From NCBI GenBank assembly GCA_955652025.1, contig CATPAO010000254.1, positions 1 through 12,227 on the forward strand: DNA of 12,227 nt, written 5' to 3'. Origin of the DNA: Casimicrobiaceae bacterium (lineage in GTDB: Bacteria; Pseudomonadota; Gammaproteobacteria; Burkholderiales; Casimicrobiaceae). The translations under genes were made by a program, and so were the position numbers. The notes under the pieces are model-generated. The model was given only the letters and a program-made list of their open reading frames with translations, had not been told where the DNA came from and ran no database searches. Positions 1 to 8,301 of this stretch are shown one piece after another (the stretch's first letter is position 1; each line of letters opens with the position of its first letter).

Positions 1-1671
1 GACGGCGACCACGAGCTCCGAGAAATCGAACGGGCGTTGGCGGAGGCGGCCACCGCGCACGCCGGCGCGGACCCGGACGACCACGCGCAACACGGCGCGG
101 CGCTCGCGCTCCTACATCACCGCTTCGACGACATCGGCGCCTACAGCGCGCGGTCGCGCGCCGCGACGCTGCTCGCGGGTCTCGGCGTGCCCGAGGCGCG
201 ACATCGCGATCCGGTCGAGGGTTTCTCGGGCGGCTTCCGGATGCGCCTCAACCTGGCGCAGGCGCTGATGTGCCGCTCCGACCTGCTGCTGCTGGACGAG
301 CCGACGAACCATCTCGATCTCGACGCCGTCCTGTGGCTCGAAGATTGGCTCGCGCGCTATCCGGGCACGCTGCTTCTGATCACGCACGATCGCGATTTCC
401 TGGACGCCGTCGCCGGCATGATCGTCCATGTCGACACGGAAAAGCTTCGCGTCTACAGCGGCAACTACTCGCAATTCGAGCGCGAGCGGGCGCGGGTTCT
501 CGCGCTGCAGCAGGCCGCTCACGCGAAACAGCAGCGACAGATCGCGCATCTGCAGGCGTTCGTCGATCGCTTCCGCGCCAAGGCGACGAAGGCGAAGCAG
601 GCGCAAAGCCGGATCAAGGCGATCGAGAAAATGGAGTTGATTGCGGCCGCGCACGTCGACAGCCCGTTCGAGTTCGCCTTTGCCCCCACCGGCGCGATGG
701 CGCGTCAGCTGGTGCGGCTTGACCAGGCGACACTTGGCTACGGCGACATCGCCGTCCTTGCGGACGTCGACTGGAACGTGCTGTCCGACGCACGCATCGG
801 CCTCCTCGGCCCGAACGGCGCCGGCAAGTCCACGCTGCTGAAGGCAATCGCCGGCCGTCTCGCGCTGCACCGTGGGGGGCGGCTCGTCGCGCAAAATCTT
901 CGCGTCGGCTACTTTGCGCAGCACCAGGTCGAAGCGCTTCGCGGCGACGAATCGCCGCTCGCGCATCTGCAGCGGATCGAGCCCGCGACGCGCGAGCAGG
1001 CGCTGCGCGATTTTCTCGGCGGCTTCGATTTTCGCGGCGACCGGGCGACGTCGGCCGTCGCGCAACTTTCCGGCGGCGAAAAAGCGCGCCTCACGCTCGC
1101 GCTCATCGTCCGCGAGCGGCCGAATCTCCTGCTGCTGGACGAGCCGACGAACCACCTCGACATCGACATGCGCGAGGCGCTCACCGAGGCGCTGCAGGAT
1201 TTCGATGGCGCGCTGATCGTGGTGGCGCACGATCGTCATCTGCTCCGCGCGACGACGGACGAGCTATGGATGGTCAACGACGGCAAGGTCCTCCCGTTCG
1301 ACGGCGATCTCGACGATTATCGCGACTGGGTGCTGGCGCTCTCCCGCGGGACGCGTGACGACGGCCGGCAACCGCCGGCGACCGACCGCAAGACCAAGAA
1401 GCGTGCGGAAGCCGACGCCCGCCAACGGCGCGCCAACGTGCGCCGCCCGCTGCTCGCCCGGCAAACGACGCTCGAAGGCGAGATGGAAGCCTTGGGCATC
1501 GAAAAGAAGACCGTCGAAGCGTGGCTTGCGAGCGCCGACGCCTATGCCGAGGAGGCGCGGGAAACGCTGAGGACCGCGCTGGCGCGACAGGGCGAGCTCA
1601 CGTGGCGGCTCGCGCGACTCGAAGCGGAATGGCTGGAAGTTGCGGAAGCGCTCGAGCGGCCGAACGCGTAA
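1..1671 (+). CDS. yheS: ABC-F family ATPase, YheS type (5' end outside window)
   Basis: Soluble twin-ATPase protein of the ABC-F family, which acts on ribosomes rather than in membrane transport. The reading frame is open from base 1, so 556 residues are present and the start is outside the window. YheS is about 640 residues, so roughly 85 N-terminal residues, including the first Walker A, are missing. Visible in order: first signature F-S-G-G (about 223-234), first Walker B LLLLDEPTNHLD (283-318), an inter-domain linker rich in Lys, Arg and Gln that includes RFRAKATKAKQAQSRIK, second Walker A GPNGAGKST (808-834), second signature LSGGEKAR (about 1066-1089), second Walker B (1126-1161) and the switch VAHDRHLL. 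A charged C-terminal tail from about 1370 looks like a coiled coil. The linker and the AHVD-x-PF segment fit YheS better than Uup or EttA. It converges on the DUF3052 gene with a 30-base gap; I see no clear terminator there. Confidence 0.93.
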   Translation, partial: DGDHELREIERALAEAATAHAGADPDDHAQHGAALALLHHRFDDIGAYSARSRAATLLAGLGVPEARHRDPVEGFSGGFRMRLNLAQALMCRSDLLLLDEPTNHLDLDAVLWLEDWLARYPGTLLLITHDRDFLDAVAGMIVHVDTEKLRVYSGNYSQFERERARVLALQQAAHAKQQRQIAHLQAFVDRFRAKATKAKQAQSRIKAIEKMELIAAAHVDSPFEFAFAPTGAMARQLVRLDQATLGYGDIAVLADVDWNVLSDARIGLLGPNGAGKSTLLKAIAGRLALHRGGRLVAQNLRVGYFAQHQVEALRGDESPLAHLQRIEPATREQALRDFLGGFDFRGDRATSAVAQLSGGEKARLTLALIVRERPNLLLLDEPTNHLDIDMREALTEALQDFDGALIVVAHDRHLLRATTDELWMVNDGKVLPFDGDLDDYRDWVLALSRGTRDDGRQPPATDRKTKKRAEADARQRRANVRRPLLARQTTLEGEMEALGIEKKTVEAWLASADAYAEEARETLRTALARQGELTWRLARLEAEWLEVAEALERPNA

Positions 1672-1701
1672 AGACTATTGAGACAGAACCCCCACTTGCA
1701 A

Positions 1702-2139
1702 TCAGCAAGAGCCGCGCCGCCGCATGAACTTGAGTCCCGACCACGTCGCGTCGATCGCACAGACCTTGACGTCGACCAGGCCGGTGGGAAGGACGATCGT
1801 CCGCAACGCGTCTTCGGTGATGTCGGTCGCGACACCCGACGTCTTCTTCGGCCACGCGAACCAGACCATGCCGCCGACTTGCAGTTGAGGCAGCAGTTTG
1901 ACGAGGGCGCTGGCGCAGTCGGTTCGCTTTGCCGCGAACGCGAGCGCCACGTCGAACGCGGCGAGTCGAGGCAAGCGAACGATCCCGGCCGGCGCCCCGG
2001 CAAGCAACGCGTCCATCTGCGGGACGGGATTGTGTACGTAAAGCCGTTGCCCGCTCGCCAACCCGAGCTTCTGCCACAACGCCTTGCCGCTGTAGCCTAC
2101 GTCGCTCGATGCCGGAGGCGCGCGTTTGCTCGCAGCCAT
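1702..2139 (-). CDS. DUF3052 family protein
   Basis: Protein of 145 residues of unknown function. The family is recognised from G-Y-S-G-K-A-L near residue 15, the segment AWPKKTSGVATDITED (95-110), and VDVKVCAIDATWSGLKF near the C-terminus (122-138). In this family the AWPK and VATD stretches are the most conserved, and both are intact. I see no signal peptide or membrane segment, so it is probably cytosolic. The start was chosen because its ATG shares one base with the stop of the upstream methyltransferase (TGATG at 2137-2141), a usual sign of translational coupling. The same frame stays open much further upstream, but that stretch overlaps the methyltransferase coding region and reads as arginine-rich shadow. 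It is the last gene of a three-gene set with the permease and the methyltransferase. The link in function among the three is unknown. Confidence 0.85.
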   Translation of the reverse strand: MAASKRAPPASSDVGYSGKALWQKLGLASGQRLYVHNPVPQMDALLAGAPAGIVRLPRLAAFDVALAFAAKRTDCASALVKLLPQLQVGGMVWFAWPKKTSGVATDITEDALRTIVLPTGLVDVKVCAIDATWSGLKFMRRRGSC

Positions 2140-2897
2140 CAGCCGATCGACGGACCGGGACGATAGAACAGGTACAGCGCGAACCCCAGCGTATCGCGGC
2201 CCCAGCGCAGGTACCCGTCGCGCCAGCGGCGCACGCGTTCGAGCATCGCGGGAACGTCGGGATCCTCGGGCTGCTCGCGCGCATAGCGCTCGATCGAGCG
2301 GCAGTACTTCCACTCGTACTCGTCCCATTCGTCCTGCGATGCGGTCGTCGCGTGCATCGGTATCAATCCTACATCGACGCCGGCCTGCACGTTGCCCTTG
2401 TGATCCAGGAATTCGCCTTCGCTGCCGTCGAGCAACGTCAGGTAGTCCGGATGCGGCTTGGCACGCCAAAAACCTTCGCCGATCAGCACGTAGCCACCCG
2501 ACTTGGTCCAGATCTTGAGCTGTTTGCAAATGCCGGCCATGCCGCCCGCGATGCCGCCGCCGCCCAGCATCACTGAAAGGTGGAACGTCTCGGGGTCGGC
2601 CTGGAACTCGCGGATATCGATGTCGTCGAGATGAAGCTTGGCGAGCGCGCCGGTCCACTCGGCACGCTCGCGCGCCGCGTCGAGCATCATCGACGAGTTG
2701 TCGACCGCCACCACCGTCGAGCGAAAGCGCTCGATGATCCGCAGCGAGAGCTCGGCGCGGCCGCAGCCCAGATCGAGCACGCGCGACGCGTCGTCGAGCG
2801 GCAGCAGATCGAGCAGGCGCTCGACCTTGGCCGCCGAAATTGGGTTCATGTAGTCGTGATCGCGGTGCGCGATCGCGCTGAATTTGTGGCGGTTCAT
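2139..2897 (-). CDS. class I SAM-dependent methyltransferase
   Basis: Predicted Rossmann-fold methyltransferase of 252 residues. Motif I VLDLGCGRAEL (40-50) binds S-adenosylmethionine. The acidic end of strand 2 is V-V-A-V-D66, followed by NSSMMLDAARERA. A glycine-rich stretch LGGGGIAGGM (111-120) follows the third strand. The N-terminal HRDHDYMNPIS and the Trp/Tyr-rich C-terminal half (W-D-E-Y-E-W-K-Y) probably form the substrate cap, but the substrate cannot be told from sequence. Two starts are possible. The ATG at 2897 is used here. An in-frame GTG at 2912 overlaps the permease stop by four bases (GTGA) and would add five residues (V-N-T-S-T); by coupling logic it is equally attractive. 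No strong Shine-Dalgarno sequence favours either. The stop overlaps the DUF3052 start by one base. Confidence 0.85.
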   Translation of the reverse strand: MNRHKFSAIAHRDHDYMNPISAAKVERLLDLLPLDDASRVLDLGCGRAELSLRIIERFRSTVVAVDNSSMMLDAARERAEWTGALAKLHLDDIDIREFQADPETFHLSVMLGGGGIAGGMAGICKQLKIWTKSGGYVLIGEGFWRAKPHPDYLTLLDGSEGEFLDHKGNVQAGVDVGLIPMHATTASQDEWDEYEWKYCRSIERYAREQPEDPDVPAMLERVRRWRDGYLRWGRDTLGFALYLFYRPGPSIG

Positions 2898-2908
2898 CGT
2901 GGACGTGT

Positions 2909-4213
2909 TCACACCGGGCGCTCTCGCCAGGGCGCTACACGCAAGAGTAATGCCATCCCGGGCAACGCCAGCCCCGCGCACAACAGAAAGAAGTCGAACC
3001 AGCCGATCTGCTCGACGAGCCAGCCGGTCGAAGCGTTGAACAGCGTTCGCGGGACCACGGCGAGACTCGTGAAGAGCGCGAACTGCGTCGCCGTGTACCG
3101 CGGGTCGGTCGTGCGCGCGATGAACGCGATGAACGCGGCGGTCGCCAGCCCGACGCCGAGCGCTTCGAACGCGATGACCGCCGCCAGCAAAACGCGGTCG
3201 GCGCGATGCACGTACGCGAGCAACGCGAAACCGAGTATCGACACCAGTTGGACCGCGCCGAAGATCCAGAGTCCGCGGTTGATGCCGATGCGGATCATCC
3301 ACAAACCGCCCAGGAGACCCCCCACGATGCTCGACCACAACCCGGCGTTCTTGGCGATCAGCCCGATCTCGGACTTGGAAAATCCCATGTCAAGATAGAA
3401 CGGCGTCGCCAAAGCTGTGGCCATGCTGGCGCCGAGGTTGTACAGAAAAATGAACGCCAGGATCAGCAGCGCGGACCGCCAGCCGGCGCGGGTCAGGAAT
3501 TCGTGGAACGGCTCGACGACGGCCTCGGCGAGGGTTCGCGGCGCGTGGCGCGATCGGGCCGGCTCGGCGACCAGCAGCGTGTTCGCGATGCCGGGCAGCA
3601 TGAACAGCGCGGTGATCTCGAACACGCCGCGCCACGCCATGTGGTCGGCAAGGACCAGCGCCAGCGCGCCAGGAACGAGGCTCGCGACGCGATACGCTTG
3701 AACGTGAATCGAGTTGCCGAGCCCGAGCTCGGCATCGGGCAAGAGTTCGCGCCGGTACGCATCGAGCACGATGTCCTGGCTCGCGGAAAAGAAAGCGACG
3801 ATCGCCGCGAGGCACGCGATCGTCCACAGGTCGAGTTTCGGATCGAGCCATCCGAACAGCGGAATCGATGCAAGCAGCGCGATCTGCGTGATCAGCATCC
3901 AGCCGCGGCGGCGGCCCAGGAGCGGCAGCGCGTAACGATCGACGAGCGGCGACCAGAGAAATTTCCACGTATAGGGAAGCTGGATCAGCGCGAACAATCC
4001 GATCGACGTTAAGTCAACTTGTTCGGAACGGAGCCACGCCGGCAGGAGATTGATCAGGAGCCAAAGCGGCAGGCCGGAGCTGAAGCCGGTGAAGATGCAG
4101 ATGAGCATCCGCCGGTTGAAGAGCGCCTCGCGCCAGGTCTCTCGCGTAGGCGATGCGCCGTCGGGACGCGGGAGGGTCGATTCGTCCGCGGACGCGGCGG
4201 GCGGCAATGACAT
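2909..4213 (-). CDS. AmpG-like major facilitator superfamily permease
   Basis: Inner-membrane transporter of 434 residues with a hydrophobic pattern fitting about twelve helices after a 30-residue cytosolic tail. AmpG-like features are GFSSGLPLWLLINLLPAWLR (43-62), the loop LWSPLVDRY then GRRRGW (87-105), and S-A-S-Q-D-I-V-L-D-A-Y (143-153), which is characteristic of this subfamily. E. coli AmpG imports anhydromuropeptides for cell-wall recycling. Whether this homologue does so is an inference, since several AmpG-related permeases have no proven substrate and no recycling enzyme is visible nearby. It is shorter than E. coli AmpG (491 residues), which has two extra C-terminal helices. The frame is open about 100 codons upstream, but that part has shadow composition and overlaps metXW, so the ATG at 4213 is preferred. 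It overlaps the next gene by four bases if that gene starts at the GTG. Confidence 0.85.
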   Translation of the reverse strand: MSLPPAASADESTLPRPDGASPTRETWREALFNRRMLICIFTGFSSGLPLWLLINLLPAWLRSEQVDLTSIGLFALIQLPYTWKFLWSPLVDRYALPLLGRRRGWMLITQIALLASIPLFGWLDPKLDLWTIACLAAIVAFFSASQDIVLDAYRRELLPDAELGLGNSIHVQAYRVASLVPGALALVLADHMAWRGVFEITALFMLPGIANTLLVAEPARSRHAPRTLAEAVVEPFHEFLTRAGWRSALLILAFIFLYNLGASMATALATPFYLDMGFSKSEIGLIAKNAGLWSSIVGGLLGGLWMIRIGINRGLWIFGAVQLVSILGFALLAYVHRADRVLLAAVIAFEALGVGLATAAFIAFIARTTDPRYTATQFALFTSLAVVPRTLFNASTGWLVEQIGWFDFFLLCAGLALPGMALLLRVAPWRERPV

Positions 4214-4301
4214 GCGCCATTGTAGCCGCGCGAGCGGGTCGGTCGGTCGTCGCGTACGGCAAGCAACGACAACAAGTCGCGCGAGTGCGCCGGGATCGCG
4301 A

Positions 4302-6119
4302 CTATCGCCGCCGAAAGCGGTAGATCGCGAGCTCGCCACGGAGATTGGGCAGCGCTTTGACGCGCCGGCCGGCCGCGAGCACCACGCGGTCCAGCACCGT
4401 GCAATCGTGCGTCGCGAGGAAGGCGTCGAAGTCGGCGACAGTGCACAAGTGAATGTTCGGCGTGTCGTACCACTGATACGGCAGCGATTCGGACACCGGC
4501 ATCCGTCCGCGCACAATTTGCGCGCGATGCGACCAGTGGCCGAAATTGGGAAACGTCACGATCGCCTCGCGCCCGACGCGCAGCATTTCGCCGACGATCA
4601 CCTCGATCCGGCGCATCGCCTGCAGCGTCTGCGACAGGATCACGCAATCAAACGACGCGTCGTCGAATCCGGCGAGCCCGCGCTCCAAGTCGCTCTGGAT
4701 GACATCGATGCCATTTTCGAGGCTCGCCAGCATACCGGCGTCGGCGATCTCGATGCCATAGCCGCCCGCGCCGTTCGCTCCGCGCAGATAGGCGAGCAGG
4801 CTGCCGTCGCCGCAGCCCAGATCGAGCACGCGCGCATCCTTCGCGATCCAGCCCGCGATCGTCGCGTAGTCGGCGCGCGCAACGGCGTTCGCCGACGCGG
4901 GCCGCGCCGCACGCTGCGGTTTCGGCGACTCCGGCGCGATCTCCGCGGCGACGCGATCGAAATACGCCCCGACGACCGCGTGATATTGCGGATCGTCTAG
5001 CAGAAACGCGTCGTGGCCGTGCGGCGCGACGATCTCCGCGTACGAGACGCGCCGCCGGTCGTGCACCAGCGCCTTCACGATCTCGCGCGAGCGCGCCGCC
5101 GGGAATCGCCAATCAGTGGTGAATGCGACGACCAGGAATTCGCAGCGCGCCGCTGCCAGCGCCTTGGCGAGATCGCCGCCATATTCGCTCGCCGGGTCGA
5201 AATAATCGAGTGCCTTGGTGATGCGGAGATACGTGTTCGCGTCGTAGTATTCGGCGAACTTTTCGCCTTGGTAGCGGAGATACGATTCGATCTGGAACTC
5301 GGGCGCGAACGAGAAATTTTTTCCTTCGCGGAGCTGCCGGCCGAACTTCGCTTCCATCTGCTCGTCGGACAGATACGTGATGTGGCCGATCATCCGCGCG
5401 ACGCGCAGTCCGCGCCGCGGCTTGACGCCATGCGCTTCGAACTGGCCGTCGAAAAATTCGGGATCGGTGAGGATCGCCTGACGCGCGACCTCGTTGAAGG
5501 CGATGTTCTCGGCCGACAGGTTCGGCGCCGCCGCGATCACCAGCGCGTGGCGGATGCGATCGGGATAGCGCGTCGCCCACGCGAGCGCCTGCATGCCGCC
5601 GAGACTGCCGCCCATCACGCCGGCCCAGCGCTCGATGCCGAGCTGATCGGCGAGCCTGGCCTGCGATTCGACCCAGTCCTCGACGGTGACCATCGGAAAA
5701 TTTGCGCCGTATGGCTTGCGGCTGACCGGATCAGTCGACAGGGGGCCGGTCGAGCCGAAACAGCTGCCGAGGTTGTTCACGCCGACCACGAAGAAACGGT
5801 CGGTATCGAGCGGCCGGCCCGGACCGATCATGTTGTCCCACCAGCCGACGTTGTCCGGCTCGGAGGCGTAATAGCCCGCGACGTGATGCGATGCGTTGAG
5901 CGCGTGGCAGATCAGGACGGCGTTGCTGCGATCGGCGTTGAGCGTCCCGTACGTTTCGTACGCGATCTCATAACCCACGAGCGCGCGGCCGCAGGCGAGC
6001 GGCAGCGGCACGTCGAAGCGCGCGAGCTGCGGCGTGGCGGCGCCGACGCTTCGACCGGCGGTGTGTCGCGGTTCCGCCGCCGCGTCGGTGCCGCCGGTGG
6101 TGGCGGAAAACGAAGGCAT
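4302..6119 (-). CDS. metXW: MetX-MetW fusion: homoserine O-acyltransferase joined to MetW
   Basis: Single 605-residue polypeptide. Residues about 30-395 are MetX, an alpha/beta-hydrolase that transfers an acyl group from acyl-CoA to homoserine, the first committed step of methionine synthesis. Its catalytic triad is Ser172 in GGSLGG, Asp336 in TTDWRF and His369 in [12 protein letters not shown]. In many betaproteobacteria MetX uses succinyl-CoA rather than acetyl-CoA; I cannot decide the donor here. Residues about 416-605 are MetW, a methyltransferase-like protein needed with MetX in Pseudomonas, with motif [15 protein letters not shown] (431-445), then [10 protein letters not shown] and the characteristic [13 protein letters not shown]. 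The linker, about 396-415, is rich in Ala, Pro and Arg. It has no ATG, GTG or TTG between the two domains, so MetW cannot start separately in this frame. Start at the ATG at 6119, downstream of a good promoter; no strong Shine-Dalgarno sequence is seen. The 88 bases after the stop hold no clear signal. Confidence 0.92.
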   Translation of the reverse strand: MPSFSATTGGTDAAAEPRHTAGRSVGAATPQLARFDVPLPLACGRALVGYEIAYETYGTLNADRSNAVLICHALNASHHVAGYYASEPDNVGWWDNMIGPGRPLDTDRFFVVGVNNLGSCFGSTGPLSTDPVSRKPYGANFPMVTVEDWVESQARLADQLGIERWAGVMGGSLGGMQALAWATRYPDRIRHALVIAAAPNLSAENIAFNEVARQAILTDPEFFDGQFEAHGVKPRRGLRVARMIGHITYLSDEQMEAKFGRQLREGKNFSFAPEFQIESYLRYQGEKFAEYYDANTYLRITKALDYFDPASEYGGDLAKALAAARCEFLVVAFTTDWRFPAARSREIVKALVHDRRRVSYAEIVAPHGHDAFLLDDPQYHAVVGAYFDRVAAEIAPESPKPQRAARPASANAVARADYATIAGWIAKDARVLDLGCGDGSLLAYLRGANGAGGYGIEIADAGMLASLENGIDVIQSDLERGLAGFDDASFDCVILSQTLQAMRRIEVIVGEMLRVGREAIVTFPNFGHWSHRAQIVRGRMPVSESLPYQWYDTPNIHLCTVADFDAFLATHDCTVLDRVVLAAGRRVKALPNLRGELAIYRFRRR

Positions 6120-6168
6120 CGCGTCGATCAATGGCGCCCGCAAGTGGCTCAAATCGGCGCTATGTGTG

Positions 6169-6197
6169 ATTCTAGCCTGTGCGTGGCGCGAAGTGAA
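6169..6197 (-). promoter_or_regulatory. sigma70-like promoter for metXW
   Basis: On the minus strand a -35 element TTCACT (6192-6197, four of six consensus bases) and a -10 element TAGAAT (6169-6174, five of six) are separated by exactly 17 bases. Transcription would begin near 6162 and leave a leader of about 43 bases before the metXW ATG at 6119. It lies in the 95-base gap after apbE, so metXW can be expressed independently of that set. The leader is too short for a SAM riboswitch and I see no MetJ-type repeat. Confidence 0.5.
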
Positions 6198-6214
6198 TCG
6201 GCGACAACGCTCCC

Positions 6215-7117
6215 TCACGCGGAGCGATGGACGCTGCCGTCGGGCCCAACGGCCAGATATGTCCATCGTTGCGCGTCCAGAAATGGGATCGCACACGCCT
6301 CCAGCAGCATCGCGACCGTCGCGCAACTTCCGGCGACGACGCACAGGGGCGCAACGACGCTGACCGATTGCCAGTGCGACACCGGCATGCCGGTTCGCGG
6401 ATCGATAAGATGGCAGTAGCGACGGCCATCGAGATCGAAATAGCGTTCGTAGTCGCCGCTGGTCGCCACCGCGCCGTCCGCGACTTCCATCACGGCAATC
6501 GCGCAATCGTCACGGCGCGGATCGCGGATGCCGATGCGCCATGGCGTGCCGTCCGCCTGCGTGCCGATTGCGCGCACGTCGCCGCCGAGATTGACGAGAC
6601 CATGCGCGATACCATGCTCGACGCAAATCGTCGCTGCGCGGTCGGCCGCATATTCCTTGCCGATGCCGCCCAGATCGATCTCCATGCCGCGCTCCGGCAG
6701 CCGGATCGCGCGGTCGTCCCATTCCACGCGTTGCCAACCGATCAATGCGCGCGCCTTTTCGATCGAAGCCGCGGAAGGGAGCCGCGCCGGCTTCGCCTTG
6801 AAGTCCCACACGCGACGCAGTACACCCGACGTTACGTCGAAACGGCCGTCGCTGAGGTCGAAGACCTGTTGCGCGTAGCGGAGCAACGCCGCGGTTTCGG
6901 CGTCGACCGCGACCGGCGCCGCTCCGGCCGCGCGATTGATTCGCGTCGTGACGCTGTCATCGCGATAGCGCGAATACTTCGCCTCGATCCGCAAGACGTC
7001 GGCGATCGCCGCGTCGGCGGCGCGTTGCGCTTCCGCGTGCGACGCCGCGAAAAGTTGCAGCTCGTGCTCGGCCGCCATCGCGCGAAATGCGAAACGAAAA
7101 GGCGCCGGCGCGGCCAT
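6215..7117 (-). CDS. apbE: ApbE-family FAD:protein FMN transferase
   Basis: Enzyme of 300 residues predicted to transfer FMN from FAD to Ser or Thr of a target protein. Family landmarks in order: F-R-A-M near residue 11, [12 protein letters not shown] (87-98), [12 protein letters not shown] (148-159), NLGGD (176-180), [11 protein letters not shown] (217-227), HLIDPRTG (236-243) and [11 protein letters not shown] (261-271). In many ApbE proteins the last motif reads A-D-A-L-A-T, whose Asp and Thr help bind Mg. Here Thr267 is kept, but the Asp position appears to be Gly263, which may mark a subfamily. No signal peptide or lipobox precedes the catalytic core, and no in-frame start exists upstream, so the enzyme appears cytosolic unless exported in another way. 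It starts 20 bases after the DUF3570 stop and is the last gene of the set, so the neighbours are its likely substrates. Confidence 0.92.
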   Translation of the reverse strand: MAAPAPFRFAFRAMAAEHELQLFAASHAEAQRAADAAIADVLRIEAKYSRYRDDSVTTRINRAAGAAPVAVDAETAALLRYAQQVFDLSDGRFDVTSGVLRRVWDFKAKPARLPSAASIEKARALIGWQRVEWDDRAIRLPERGMEIDLGGIGKEYAADRAATICVEHGIAHGLVNLGGDVRAIGTQADGTPWRIGIRDPRRDDCAIAVMEVADGAVATSGDYERYFDLDGRRYCHLIDPRTGMPVSHWQSVSVVAPLCVVAGSCATVAMLLEACAIPFLDAQRWTYLAVGPDGSVHRSA

Positions 7118-7137
7118 CGCTCGAAGGACCGGATGTC

Positions 7138-8301
7138 TTAGAAAGTCTTCGCGATGCCCACGGAAATCCAGCGGGCCGAAAACGGCAGCAAATCGGCGCT
7201 GCCGCCCCCGCCCAAGCGCCAGCCCGCGCGCTGTTGATAGTAGCTGAACGCGAGATCGGCGCTCCAGCCGTCGGCGAATTGCTTGTCAATTCGCACCGAG
7301 GGCGTAAACGCGCCGAAAGCCGAAAGCCGGGTGTCGGCGGTGTACGGTTGTCCGAATTCGAGTCCGTTGCCGAATGGAGGACCGAAGTAGAAGTCCGCCG
7401 CGCTTTGCGTGTAGTAACGCAAGCTCGGCGTCACGGAGAACGCGTACGGCAGCGGCTGCGCCCACGCGACCTCGACGGCGTGCGACTGATCGCCGAACGA
7501 ATCATGGACGTAGCGATACGAGAGCCTGAGCGTCGCATCGAGCGAGGGCAGGTGCTGGTTCCACCGGGTGAGCCACGCGAGGACGCGTCGATGATCGGGC
7601 CGGACGTCGGAGAGTTTGTACGGATCGGAGTAATAGCCGTGGCCGGTCGAATAGGTGAGGTTCGACTGGACGATCGCATCGGCATTCACCGCCTGCGTCA
7701 CGCCGAACAGGAAATCGAGCGTTTCCCGCCGCCCGTCGTCGATCGTGCGATCGTGCGGATGGATGCGATCGGCGGCCGCGGACACGCCGAACGCGTACGT
7801 GCGATTCTTGTCGTCGGTCCACGTGCGCGCCTCGACGGTGATCGCGCGCGAAATGTAGTCGCGCTCGTGCGAGTACGCGCCGCCGACGCCCAATGCGAAG
7901 CGGTCGAAATAGCGGGTGAGCTTCGCGTCCCCTGCCGTTCGGTAGTCGGTGATGCCGATCCCCGACGCGCCGGACAGCGTGTTGAACGCGAGCGGCGACG
8001 CGCCCGACATGCTGTCGTAGACGAGCGTTCCCTCGAGCGATAGCGAATCGGAAAGCGGTCGCAGCACGTACAGAGACGGACTTCGCACCGTCATCCGGTC
8101 GGCGCCCGGCTGCCAGTCGCGATAATCAAAATATTTGAGCGCGATGACGCTCTGATCGGGCGCCGTTTGCGCGATCACGTTCGCGGGCAGGACGCCGGGG
8201 AGGGCCAGCGCGGCCGCGAGCAAGGCGCGAGCGGGCGCAGGCGCTGTGATGGCCTGCGGTCGTGGCGCCGCGTCCTCCCCCTCAGTTTCAGTTGCAGCCA
8301 C
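7138..8301 (-). CDS. DUF3570 family outer-membrane beta-barrel protein
   Basis: Protein of 387 residues assigned to DUF3570 from overall pattern and context. After a hydrophobic export segment (about 21-45, ALLAAALALPGV and onward) the chain alternates polar and aromatic residues in strand-like stretches and ends in I-A-K-T-F, with the C-terminal Phe expected of an outer-membrane barrel. Near the N-terminus it holds D-S-M-S-G-A-S (96-102) and N-T-L-S-G-A-S (107-113), which match or nearly match the ApbE flavinylation consensus. The start is a GTG at 8301 inside the end of the DUF4266 gene, a 14-base overlap. A start further downstream would remove the export segment, since the next Met is residue 70. 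The N-region before the hydrophobic stretch is long and has only two Arg, so the signal peptide is not textbook. It lies between the DUF4266 lipoprotein and ApbE genes; its function is unproven. Confidence 0.82.
   Translation of the reverse strand: MAATETEGEDAAPRPQAITAPAPARALLAAALALPGVLPANVIAQTAPDQSVIALKYFDYRDWQPGADRMTVRSPSLYVLRPLSDSLSLEGTLVYDSMSGASPLAFNTLSGASGIGITDYRTAGDAKLTRYFDRFALGVGGAYSHERDYISRAITVEARTWTDDKNRTYAFGVSAAADRIHPHDRTIDDGRRETLDFLFGVTQAVNADAIVQSNLTYSTGHGYYSDPYKLSDVRPDHRRVLAWLTRWNQHLPSLDATLRLSYRYVHDSFGDQSHAVEVAWAQPLPYAFSVTPSLRYYTQSAADFYFGPPFGNGLEFGQPYTADTRLSAFGAFTPSVRIDKQFADGWSADLAFSYYQQRAGWRLGGGGSADLLPFSARWISVGIAKTF
7996..8016 (-). other. candidate ApbE flavinylation motif in the DUF3570 protein
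   Basis: These bases encode D-S-M-S-G-A-S, residues 96-102 of the barrel protein. It fits the ApbE target consensus D-x-x-[ST]-G-A-[ST], in which FMN is linked to the last Ser or Thr, here Ser102. A second copy-like stretch, N-T-L-S-G-A-S at 7963-7983, has Asn instead of Asp. The match is read directly; modification is inferred from the adjacent apbE gene. Confidence 0.55.

Noticed and set aside
112..1239. Long minus-strand open frame (375 codons) opposite the ABC-F gene
   Set aside because: It is antisense to clear ABC-F motifs and its translation is Arg-rich low-complexity with no recognisable domain, typical of GC-rich shadow frames.
1672..1701. Bidirectional terminator between the convergent ABC-F and DUF3052 genes
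   Set aside because: Only 30 bases, and no inverted repeat with a T run on either strand.
2913..3338. N-terminal extension of the methyltransferase frame
   Set aside because: It lies within the permease coding region and precedes the natural GTG/ATG starts; its composition is shadow-like.
4219..4224. TACAAT on the minus strand six bases before the permease ATG, as a -10 box
   Set aside because: Five of six consensus bases match, but no -35 is present at 15-19 bases and transcription would begin at about the start codon. A leaderless mRNA is possible but not supported.
6120..6214. SAM or other riboswitch before metXW
   Set aside because: The predicted leader is about 43 bases and shows none of the required stems.
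5013..6419. Plus-strand open frame of 468 codons opposite metXW and the end of apbE
   Set aside because: The minus strand has intact MetX and ApbE motifs throughout. The plus-strand product is rich in Arg and Asp with no domain.
6120..6506. N-terminal extension of the metXW frame by 129 codons
   Set aside because: It overlaps apbE coding sequence, is Arg-rich, and lies upstream of the promoter and the normal MetX N-terminus.
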